NCBI GenBank assembly: GCA_036852015.1
Contig: JAANDG010000436.1
Coordinates: forward strand, 62,001 to 126,000
Direction of reading: 5' to 3'
Source: Pelodera strongyloides
Taxonomy: Eukaryota > Nematoda > Chromadorea > Rhabditida > Rhabditidae
Length of the DNA: 64,000 nt
How positions within the stretch are numbered: position 1 is the first letter of the stretch; every line of letters starts with the position of its first letter. The notes below the pieces were generated by a model, which saw only the letters and a list, made by a program, of their open reading frames with translations, ran no database searches and had not been told where the DNA came from. This document shows, piece by piece, positions 32,609-44,088 of the stretch. A program made the position numbers and the translations under genes.

Positions 32609-33001
32609 ATGATCGCCAAGATGTAAGTTTTTTCTTTGGTATACCTTTTTATCTTTTTTTATCCAGCGGGATTTTGCCAAAATTTACCAGAACACGTTAC
32701 AAATCTTAAAACATTCATAATTTTAAAGTTATTTATCCTTTTCAGTTTCGTCCTTGCCGCTCTGGCCTGTGTGCTTTCCTTCTCTGTTTCTGATGCCCAA
32801 TACTATGCCGGTTATGCTCCCGCTTACGGATACGCCTACCCATCTGCCTACGGAGCTTACTCCGCATACGGATACGCTGCCGCCTACCCTGCCTACTATG
32901 GATGGGGATCGAACAAGGGAGGAAACCCGAGTGGACCTCAGGGAGCTGCTCCCCAAGGTGGTGCTCCGCGAAGTGGACTTCTCAATGAGCAGAAGAATTA
33001 A
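32609..33001 (+). CDS. Tyr/Gly-rich small secreted protein, copy 10 (class A)
   Basis: Exons 32609-32622 and 32746-33001 give 89 residues. The signal peptide reads FVLAALAC instead of FFVAALAC. The intron matches copy 7. The short 3' UTR has AATAAA at 33037 right after the shared gactgtacaaaacga phrase. Confidence 0.88.
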
Positions 33002-35225
33002 ACGGGAAAACCCCGATCTCATGACTGTACAAAACGAATAAATGATTTTCCAATTTGCAAGCTGTTCTTGAACGTATCAGTTATTGAATTAATTAAAAAA
33101 TGTAAATACTATGTAAATAGTAAAAGATAATTGGCCACATACCGATAATTATACATTTCAAATTGAGAAGTATGGTCCACAGTAGAGTGTACTAAATTAA
33201 ATTGTTGCTGAATCGTACAGGTAGTTGATAAGAGACGTGCGGTTACGACCATATGTGTCACTGGCCCTCAAGTCTTAACGCAATCACACGAAAATTACCA
33301 GACAGATCCCTTTAATATTGTAGTCTGTAGTTCACTGCTCTCAAAAACAACCGCGCCTCAATGGTGCCAGCTGTTCGCCAATTGCTCAAATCGTCCCACA
33401 AAAGTATCGTATTCCCGATGCGCAATTCCGGAGATTACGGTAGATTGCCCAATTATTAGTGGATTAGGAAGCACTTTTCAAGGGGGCACATAACCTACCA
33501 GATGGTTATGATTGAACACTAAATGCTCAGTCAGGTAAACATAATCAACAGCGCGTTTCAAGAAGACGACTAAAGAAAAGGAGCGTCCGATGAAGTGCAC
33601 AAAAGGATCAATAAAGGAATAAAAAAGAAAAAAATATTTATTTTGGTGGTGCGCTTGAACATAGACCTTCATAAAGTTATTTTTACACATTAGCTTTGCA
33701 GATTTATTCCTTTTATTTATTTATTTACCTTATGTTTTTGGTCTGTTCTTATGTTATGCTTCAAGACTTCAAGCAACACATTTAGCATCAATAAAAAAAG
33801 AAAGTCAAGGACTCAAATTTAGTGCAAGTGGAATAGTTTATTTGTTTATTAGCCATTTTATCAGTTCACCTCACACCTTTTTATAGCTGAAAAAAAACTT
33901 TCTTTATGTTCGTTCTTTATCATAAAAAGATTTCAATCTTGACACCAAATTAATTTTGAATATTTTTTCTATATTGACGGATCCTTACTATGCCGCCCTT
34001 TGTACTTAAACGTTTGAATGTGAATACCTGAATTCTTAAAAAAAAACGTCGTGTGTGGTCCTCTTTTGTGTCGTTGTATGATTCACAAAGAGTAGCAGTA
34101 ACCAATACATAAAAGACCATTGTACTCTAGTCAGATAATCCCTAAAACTCTGACTTTCGGCTTTCATCTCAAGGATTTATTCAAATCTGCCTAGAATTCA
34201 AAGTTATCTCACTAAACTCTAGTATTAAAATTAGCATATGTGGTATAATTAGCTAATTAGTACATACAAATTGCAGGAGATAGAGGAATAGAGGGAAAGA
34301 AAGATTGAAATAGTGAGAAATAGAAAAGTAGAGAGAGAGATGTGAAGAGAGAGAGAGAGAGGGAAAAAAAAGAGAGAGATTTTTTGCAAGGGAAGTATGC
34401 GTAATTCCCGAAATCTCGGGGAAGTTTCCAGTGTCAGTGTTTATGAGTGGCACACTCAAGTGACTGTGAACACGTTGTGGACTGATACGCGTGCATGACA
34501 CGCCACTTTATGATTTTCATGCTTCAGTATGTATGTTTAGGCTTTGAGATTCTTAATATTAAGATATTCATATTAGATTTGAATGTGAGCTGAAACTTTT
34601 TTTTTTGCAAATACTTTACGTTTGTAATTTTGGTAGATATGAAAAAGTGGAAAGTGAATTATGTTAGGGGAAGACTATATTGTACTGTGCCAGCTGCATC
34701 TGTCTACAATTTTGCCAAAATTTTAAAATTCCACAGAGTGTAACTTTGCTTTTCACATGGGTCACAAGTTACGTACTTACAACTTACAAGAAGGTAGCAG
34801 AGGAAGTTAATTACTTTTCCTTAATTAACTCCAGGTGTTCTCAGAAAATGTGTTCACCTAACAATAAAACCCTCAATTCCTAGGCAAATTTTTTGAATAT
34901 TTGTATCAAGTTAGGTAAACAGTATATGAATTGCTGTATCTGCGTACCTAAGTGTCCTTAGCATGCCAAGTGGCTCTAGCATCAATAGGCCACCGGTACC
35001 TAAAGGGTCATCACACACGTACTGTATTTGTTTGTTTGTTTGTTTGTCCGTATAAGTGACAAGTTGCAAGCCTAAAACGAATGCCGACACTACGCAAAGC
35101 TACCCGTTGACAACCTGCTGAGAGGAAGTATTTGACGAGCACAAAGTGGTAATATTAACCAAAGGATAAATGAGCACATAATCTACAGTAATGATGGGTC
35201 GCTTCAATTGTAGCGTCTGGAGATT

Positions 35226-35356
35226 AAAGCTGTATGGCAGCTGGTTTTTGAAACATATGTAGACAATTGCAAATTATGACCTATTGGAAAGTTTACGGAA
35301 GTTTACAGTTCAGCTGTCACAGCATACGTTTCACAAACCACGTGCTATACCGCTTT
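35226..35356. mobile_element. Palindromic element with AAAGC...GCTTT ends
   Basis: Left end aaagctgtatggcagctggt followed by ttttgaaacatatg; right end catacgtttcacaaaccacg then ctataccgcttt. It is a relative of the TTAAAGCGAAAT elements. Half-elements with the same right end occur near 1615-1655 and 48735-48775. Confidence 0.5.
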
Positions 35357-37434
35357 GACTTGATCTTTGAAGATTAGCATGATAGCTTGCATGCCCCTTT
35401 AAATTAAAGTAAACATTTCTTGTGAAACGCATTCAAGTTTGAAAAAATGCAACTTTGTTTTTCGCCCTTTTCTGTGCATCATAATGACCTTTGCTGGGAC
35501 CGCAGTTTTGTAAATGACAAAACATTTAACACAAAAATGTCAAGAATGTGTGAAGGTACTGTTATTTAGCGCCAAAGAAAATTCTTTTTTTAAATTAGAA
35601 TATTATTTTATTTTAGTTATGTATTTTATAATGCAGCGTCACATACAAGCTGCTGATGTGAAGTTCATAACAAAACCTATTTGTAAATGTGTATTTAATA
35701 GTGTTATGGTCCAGTCATGACTTATGCTAGAGCAGTTAGAGACTAGAATAAAAGACAACATATCAGCTTGTATGTGAAACATATTGCATCGTTTTTAGCT
35801 CCTTCGAAGCATTAGTTACTAGGTTACTAGGTATGGGCGAAAACTGGTCCAAAATGGAAACATGCTCCGCTAATTCCAAATTCCTACATCCTACCCACAG
35901 TGTTTCTTTGTTTCCCACTAACTCGACGTATAATTTATTCCAATTATTACCGCATCCTTGCGCGCACATCATTTATGCAAATTTTTGCGTGACAAGACGG
36001 GAGTAAGATGTGCATTGAAATGTATATTCCGTTGTGAGGAGGCACAGAACAAAACAAGAAAATGAAACAGTCATTTTGAAGAAATTCTTCCAGCCCAAAC
36101 AAATTTATTAGCTGAAATAGGTAGAACTTGTTCTCATGTCTGATATCATCCGATATGGCTATGGGTTGAGCACTTACTAGTCTTTTATGAAATGAGATAG
36201 TAGCCTTTGAAAAATCTCTACTCAGCTAGCTGATATAATCATTGTTTCAAGCCAATATCTTCTAGTGAAACCTCTATCCAGTTGCTTTATCACAGAAAAT
36301 TAGAACGCTTCATTTGATGCATGGAATGTGTGTCTACAATGATACAAAAAATACAGACCATCTAAGTGAGTACACTCGTCCTAGCATAGCATAAGCTAAG
36401 CATTACGTTATTCTTGCTTTTTTATATTTATACATCAAAACCTTACCCGCATTGAACTAGCTTTTTATAACACCGTGTTACAAAAGCTTGAAGAGCATTC
36501 TCAAGTTTATTACTGTATGTTGTACATGTTATGGACCTACAACCCCTTCACTAGAGCATTTGGTGTGCATTGTACTCGCGCGTTCAGTTACTTGTCCTAT
36601 ACCATCTGTCGTCGATTACTCTACCCATTTATGCATAGGAATTCCACTCTAATATGCTCCGCTTTTTTCATTTAATATGCCCGACAACAAATTACGAGCG
36701 TTTACTATGTAGTATCGAGATACCGTATTTCACGAGGTCGGGAGGTTTATATTTGAATTGAAATTATTGAGCCTCAGTTATGTGTTATTTCTGCGTAGAG
36801 AGACGGAACTTCAAAGACCAAAGTACACACTACGAAGTACGCTGAATATAACATAACCAGACGGCTATCGCCGCCTGAGGCGACTTTCAATGTTTAAGAT
36901 GCAGGAACAGTGCGCACATTTGTGTGAAACGTGTGCAACGTATCTTGAAAAATCATGAAAGGTTCGATTTCGCTTGCTGAACACTGAGCTCCGATTCTGC
37001 TTTTATAGTCTCTTAGATATTCTAATTTTGTTTCGTTCACACAAACAAAAGACCAAGTAAACTCTTCTCCTTTATATAATAAGATTGTTTTCTTTGAGCT
37101 AAACTGGTCCCTTACTTGTTGGGGACAATCTTATTTTTTATTTACGAAAAAGTTTTGACCCGGAGGCACATTTTCCATATAGCCCAGAGGCAGTGAAGTA
37201 CGACAGAAATACTTGTTATTGTCTATTTTTATTGCTGATTGTAAACTCTGCCACTTGTTGGTTGCAATCATAAATTTGCATAGATTTCTACAGTCTGCCG
37301 CTGGCACTAAATGTAGTTGTAATCGAGGAAAACCACCAGAAAACACTGACAGTAAACTAAGAATTACAATGTCCACAGGCAAGATATATACACATTTTTC
37401 AATTTAGAGCATAAACGTTTCAATATCTCTTACT

Positions 37435-37466
37435 TACTCTCTCACTCTCTCTTCTCTCTCTCTCTC

Positions 37467-37512
<46 letters not shown>
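37435..37512. repeat. CT dinucleotide microsatellite
   Basis: Nearly uninterrupted CT repeats with a few substitutions at the left side. Confidence 0.95.
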
Positions 37513-37515
<3 letters not shown>

Positions 37516-40500
37516 ACCGATATGTTGTTATCGCGCTTATATTGTTGGGTAAATTTATAGCAAAATTCTTGGGAAAGTCACAAATATATGAAAAAGTTGG
37601 GGCAAATCTATGGTAAATCTATGATATGGTGTGAAAATGCTCTATATTTGGTAGCAAGTTATTCCAAACAAGGTTGAGTAGTTTTGTGCTCCGAACTAGT
37701 AAAATTATCAATAAACCATGTGCCTCTCGAGATATATGTATAACCTTTAGGCTGTAAATTTTGAATACAATCTTCAAAATATTCGATATTTCAAATATGA
37801 AAGGAACCACGTATATACGGACATTTATACCACAGTATAAGACATCTCGTTAATTTCTATGCTTGTGCATTTCCATTATTAAATATTCATCTATTCAAAT
37901 TCATACATATGTTATTAGGTAGAATACCATGCCTCATTTGCATACGATAACCTGTAACATATGGTCTCACAGTACTCGAGTCAAACGCGCAATTCTAACA
38001 ATATTCAAGTATTTTACTTGGCTTACGTCACCCTAGACTAGTGAGATTTATGCATTTCTAAGCGAAAGCCCCCCAAGTTAGTGCTGCGTTTGGTTTGATT
38101 TTCCGATCAAATTTCGCATATTGCCTGCACTTTCCCTTTAAAATAAAAAGTGTGTCACTTTTCTACTGTAACTTTCTTTCATCTATGATTCATGTGTCGG
38201 TGTTTAGTTTTTTCTACCTGTCAACAGTAACTTGATAGTATTTAATATACTTGATGTATTATGATTGTGAGTAAAGATAGCAAGCATAGTTATCGCTTTG
38301 CCATCGCTGGCCTTTTCAACCTCGCGGGCCCTCTTTTGGCCCGCGTCCACTGACAGCCGGCACCCTTGTTTGCACGCCTCTGGCACCGTTAGGTGATTGA
38401 AGACTCGGATTTCATAGGTACCGCTAAGGTTTGATTAAATAAAAGGTTAGGTTCAGGCACGTGGAAAAAAGGTCGCCTGAAATTAGATGTGTGATACTAA
38501 GTGCACTCAAAATACAAGTTATGCACTGCGGTTTTCAGCAAGACAGAATTACTAGCACGCTTCTGAACACTACTTTAGTATTGTTCAAACTCAGTACTAA
38601 TTGTTAATATACCTTCTCCTTGAGCACAACTATGTTACAACATAAATGACAACTTAATTTATGATTTAATAAGTTTACTTATGTATAAACTAATAACATT
38701 CAAACTTCCTCCGACTGGGTTCCGGTTGACTTACTACTAACATAAGGAATTTGTTGACTTCAAAGCAGACCGCTGTGTTGCGCGACTGCCTACTGTGCAT
38801 GACAGTACTATGTACAATAACATTTGTGCAACTCGCAACAAGATTGACTACATAAGTCTGGCGTAATCGTTTACCAAAAGGGCAATGTTGTTACGTAGCA
38901 CCGGAACGGTAGTATAAGCAAGGTTATCCGGTCCAACATCAGCGTATTATGTCACTTTAGACCGCCGGTTTACGGTGGAATATAATTTTTAAAGGGAGGT
39001 GAAAAGTGGTGGTGAGAGTGGTCAAAGCAATGTATGTAACAATTCCCTATTGAATACCCCATGTGTTCACTGCAATATGACACCGTCAAGCACACTTGGT
39101 CGTTCTTTGTGCACTTCATTTTCAATCCTATAATATACCGTACGTACTAACAAGATACAAATACTTCGTTAGAGGGGACTAAGAAATTGACTAAAAAAGC
39201 GCACTCCTTTAGGATTTTTAGCTCCTAATTCCCTGTTTCCAGAGCCAGCAAAAACATACAGCATTCATAGCGGACATAGCAGCGGTATCATTTTGGTACC
39301 ATTTCCATTTTACGCAATGCTTGGTCATAGTTTGTTCCCTTTTTGTTTGTTTGTTTGTTTGTTTGTTTGTTATAAACATGCACATCGCATTCCTTGTTGC
39401 GTGTTGGGGTGTAACTTGCCTACCGCCTTTGTACCACTAGCTATAAGTCAATATTATGCAGTGCGTGCGTAAACTACCGTAGCGTAACTTACCGCCCGGA
39501 TTTAAAAGATACCGACATTATACGGGGTGCTTCCGTTCTCTACGCCGTATTAGACCACTAATCCTGGATTATGAGATATGGAAGTAATAAGATAGGTTGG
39601 GAAACAAACACTTGAGGAAAAGAAAACAACCATATTAAACTATGAACTCTGGAGTTTTTTTTTTGAATGTTAACATCAACTTTACTGGGTGAATATGCTA
39701 ATGGGTAACTTAGGTAAAGCACTCCATAAATATTGATGTAGAGCTATATAAGTACTAGCTCGAGTACACTGCGTGCAAGTTGTCCTGTAACTATTTTGAA
39801 AAAAAAAATTTTTTTAGTCAAAAGAAATTCCTTCGACTCAGTCTTGCATACCAATGTATGAACTTTCTCTGTGAGTTCTCTATACATAAAAAGGATATTT
39901 TGTTAACCTTGCTGCACAATAGGAGTCCGTTTGGGTGCGGTTTGCGTTTTTTGATCACTATATGTAGGTTTAGATTCACTCAATATCTCTATTTTTGACC
40001 ATTTATATTAGCAAAGTAAATATGAACTTTTGTTTTAACTAAGCTAGCTTTTATTTGGTTCCTCTTTTCTGATTTGTTTGTTTATCGTTTCTGTGAAATC
40101 TTTAAAGGGAAAGGTGGTGTCCTTCAATAAAGACAAGTCATCATTCACCATCCCTTTGCACTAATTAATGCCGCTATTTATACGATTTGTAATTTGATCC
40201 GTTTAAAGGGATGAAACCGGTTTTTTGACCAAATCAGTGCTAGCAATCTTCGATCTTAGGTAAATAAACTCAGAATTGCAACAAAATTGGCGTGTATTTG
40301 TTACCTTTTATCCTACGAATATTTTTAGTTCTCTGATCATGTACTGAAACGGATGATGTTAAAGCTGGTTTTAAGCCGAACATGCAAATTCGCCATACAT
40401 GTCCGTTTAATATGTAGTACACAGTGAGCAAGTGCGCGTAATTTGATATATAACAACCCATCTCCTAATTCTCAAAGTGGTACTGTATTATAACATCTGC

Positions 40501-43500
40501 CACAGTGTTTTGTGACACAAAACTGGCACCAATATAGGGATTTCCATAATTTGAATTGGCTGCCAGCTGTGAGATGAAACACAAGCACTTATCGAACATC
40601 ATTTTTAATTATTATTTATATTTATTTGTTTTTAATGCATTTTCGTAATTTACATTGTTAATTGATATATTTTGATATTTATGGTCTATATGTTTCCAAC
40701 TTGCATCGGTGGTTTATGTTTATTTAACTGAAAACGGTGTGTTTCATGTTCCTGCCAAATAAGAGGACTTGATATAATAGGTAATAAGTAGTATGCCCTA
40801 TGTCTGCTTCCCAAAGTAGTATTGTATTAGCCGTTGTAAAATGCCAAACACACTCCCCCTTTTTATGCAAGTTTTTGCTGGGCGCCGACAGCTTTCTTCA
40901 AGGTTAATTACAAAGCGATTGAGCAATTCAAATCAAGGCAAATTGAGGAGCGAATCAAATTTGCATGACAATTACTCTACAGTTTGTCTAAACTAGACGC
41001 TGCGAAACAAATATTTCAGTTTAGTGTCCCGTGTCCCGGAAACGCTGGACTTGCCAACGGAGGCTTTAACCTTTAACGTTTTTAGGGCCCTAAGCCGCCT
41101 AAGCGCTAGGCTTGGGCCTAACTGTAGTGAGTTAGGTCCCGGTATCATGTAAATATATTTTATTCAAACTTAAATTCACCATGTAGTATCTGAGCTTTAC
41201 CGTAACTCACGTAACTCTTCTCAGAGCTCAAATATAAGACAATCATCAGGTTTGTAAGTGTTCGTACTATATCTGTTCCGGAAATTCCCACTTTTCTTTC
41301 AGAGTCTACCCCATTAGCATGGCCCATAACATCTACTCAACCTATTCGGCGCACATAAAAAGTCCGCTAAAAAGGTCGTTGACGATTAGTTCCCTGGGAA
41401 CGTCAAGAGTAATGTTATGTACTGCACCTGTTTTATTTCAAGCCTATTACCGTAAGCATTGCGAGAACTATTAGTTCACAACAATACTTCGCCCAGGAAG
41501 AATAAATTATAACCAAAATCCTAGAGTTGGTCGGGTCGTGAATTTCGCCCACGGCAGCTACACTAACTTTCGAACTCTAAGGATTTAGGTCTAAGGTCTC
41601 GCTTAACCATTTTCATTATTATTATTATTATTATTTGAAAGTGGAAACTAAGGTTTTCAGGTTCAAAAGTAAACATTCCATTTCCTTGGTACACGCTAGT
41701 CGCTAGTTGTTGAATAACGAATAGTCAACATTTTACAATCGTTTGTTTATGGTCCCCCGATCGCCCAAATTTTCCGACGGGATTTGAAAACTTCTGACGC
41801 TTTATTCTATCGTTTCCTTTATTTTCTTGATATTTTTATCGCAGCAATACTTATAGGTTATAGGCCATCCTGTATTATAGACTGGGTGACCAGCCCTGAT
41901 CCAGTGTCATATTCTACATAGATATGATTATTTTTTTAAATGTTACCAAATATAGTAACCTGAGCATATTCAGTAATTTATTAAAAGTGGGCGTGGCTCC
42001 CTGGTAGATTTGCCTGGCGGCTTCCTGTAAACAGTACTGATCCACACTCTCTCGTCATCTTTTTCTCGATCCTCTCTCATCCCGCCCATTGGTATCTCGA
42101 TCTCTAATCGTTACCTTTGACTCGAGACTCCGCCCCTTCTGTAAGTGAATCATAACTCTTTGACTAATCGTATTCTAATTCTGGTTTTCTTGTACCGATA
42201 ACCTGTTGGACTGGTAGATCCAAAGTGTTTTACTTTAGAAACTTGCTGGACATTAAAGTAAGAAAATAAGATTTTTCTTTGCGACCAAAGTTGTTCTGTA
42301 GCTCGTCCACATAGGCTCAGAGTTGGCGGTGTGTTTTTCCGAAGTTACTGAGTATAAAATGTCTTATATGGATATTTTCAACCGGTGCTTATTTAGTTTC
42401 TAAATAAAAGCATGTAAATAACCTTACCTTACATTCCCGTGTATACATGTGTCCTCCTCTTTAGATTTCCACATTTTCTTGGTTGTTATTCAATGGGTTA
42501 CTATTTCGTGGTTGTATCCAGTAACCTTCCTTGATTATGTTTGCCGCAGTGCACTTATACATACACATGTGTAACTAAACAAAGCTGTGCTTCTTTTCCT
42601 ACCTCTTATTGTAAGTTTAATTGGATTAATATGTTGCAAGTTAATCGCTTACGTATGTTATTGGTGTACTGTACTAGAGAATTCGTCATGAAATTGTACA
42701 TGTTGTCAAAGGTTGTTGAATATAGCCATGATTTCTCTGTCGTTAGTTCTTGCATATTGTATAGTAAAAATTCTGCAGTTTCCTTTCAATTTTTATTAAA
42801 GAACCGCTCAGCTCGTGACCAAAATATCAAACTTCTATGATTTATGCGAGGCACGTTCAACCATAATATATTCAACCAAATAAAAGTATCGCACTTGAAC
42901 CCAAGTCTATACCATGTTCCCATCGTTAACTTTTCTTTACGACCCGTCTCAAAGGGTGCAAAGTGTATAATGGTAGACGTCTTTGAGAGCCCGCCGCTGG
43001 TACCAATTCTGGGGTAATTCACAGGTACCATTTCGTGGGTCAATCCGGATATGTTAATTGGTACACTTGGGTACCGCCTGGAGAGGCGCGATACCCTGGG
43101 GAATCAGATGTGGAAACCCGATGGTGTACCATGATGGGAACCATTTTTATACCAATTTAGAGTCAGGGTACCATTTTCTGATACCACTGTAAACTTGAAT
43201 AAGGAATTCCTTACCGTGGTTTAGGCTGTCGACAAGACTTCACATAACTTATATAATCATTCTTGACGCTTAATAAGATATTACTGAAACATTGCTCTTC
43301 CAAATTCAAAAATCTTTCCTAGTCAATTATCGTTACGGTAATTTCCGTGCCCTTTAGGAAATTGAATTGTTTCCAGATCATTAGATTTCCTCTTTTCCCT
43401 TAGTAGTACGGTCCTTTTTTCATACTAATAAAGGGACAGATACACGCGTGCGCGGGCGGCACTTTTTCACAAACGCTTTTTTTATACAAATTAATGAGCG

Positions 43501-44088
43501 AGTAAAACGCTTTCCCTTTTTTCGGGTAGTTTTCAATGTCGATGATTCCCTTCGCTGAAGGTTGTTGCCAAAGAAATAAGTACTTTTTTGAAATAATTTT
43601 CTTCCTATTTTCTGGGAAATTGTTACAAGATATGGGTATTTTTGCTGTAATTGACTTTAATTTAACTATTTTAACGTATACTTTAAAGTTAATTAATCTT
43701 TTTCATAAAGACTCAACCGCAGTCAGTTCAAAAAGAGAGTTTATAACCTCGTAAAAGTTCAACAAAAAAGTAATGACCTCTTGATGCGAGACGATAAAAT
43801 TGAACCCGTTAGCGGCTTTGAAAAAAGTTCGTTTGATTTCGGGAAAATTAGACATTATACTCTTTTAGTACCCTTGCCTGCCTCTAGGGTCTAGGGTCTA
43901 GATGTGGGGTGTATTTATAATTACGTATTATATCATTTAACGTTGAATATTTCATAGTTTTACACTGTTGAGATTTGTCTTAATACTTTTCTGAACTCTT
44001 TCAGCTGTGTTTTTCTCGTGGGTCTTAATTACAAGGACTAATATAACTTATTAACTCAATATAAACTTATTTCCAGTCTTCCTCAAGC

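Larger units (their letters stand above)
21570..33042. other. Ten-copy cluster of Tyr/Gly-rich secreted protein genes in five divergent pairs
   Basis: Copies run -,+,-,+,-,+,-,+,-,+. Every copy has a 14-nt first exon, an intron of roughly 90-125 bp and a second exon of 244-262 nt. The encoded protein has a 22-residue signal peptide, a Tyr-rich core (YAGYAPAYGYAYPSAYGAYS type), the block YYGWGSNKGG and a Gln/Pro/Gly tail ending RSGLLNEQKN. Three promoter/intron classes exist: A (copies 1, 4, 5, 7, 10), B (3, 6, 8) and C (2, 9). Each head-to-head pair combines one A with one B or C. I do not recognise the family by name. Confidence 0.9.
33050..44070. other. Gene-poor interval of 11 kb
   Basis: I read no exon series here. 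The open frames present are short, mostly lack ATG and show no domain. Visible items: GA-rich sequence at 34318-34380, (GTTT)n at 35028-35048 and 39343-39371, a palindromic element at 35226-35356, a CT microsatellite at 37435-37512, (ATT)n at 41617-41635, and a cluster of GGTACC-like words at 42995-43195. It may hold distal regulatory sequence or diverged genes I cannot see. Confidence 0.5.

Noticed and set aside
37131..37382. 83-codon minus-strand frame with a signal-peptide-like start
   Set aside because: The first codon is TTG, with no in-frame ATG before the hydrophobic part and no acceptor upstream.
37435..41635. CRISPR-like or structured array
   Set aside because: The repeats are ordinary microsatellites (CT, GTTT, ATT) without spacers, in a eukaryotic genome.
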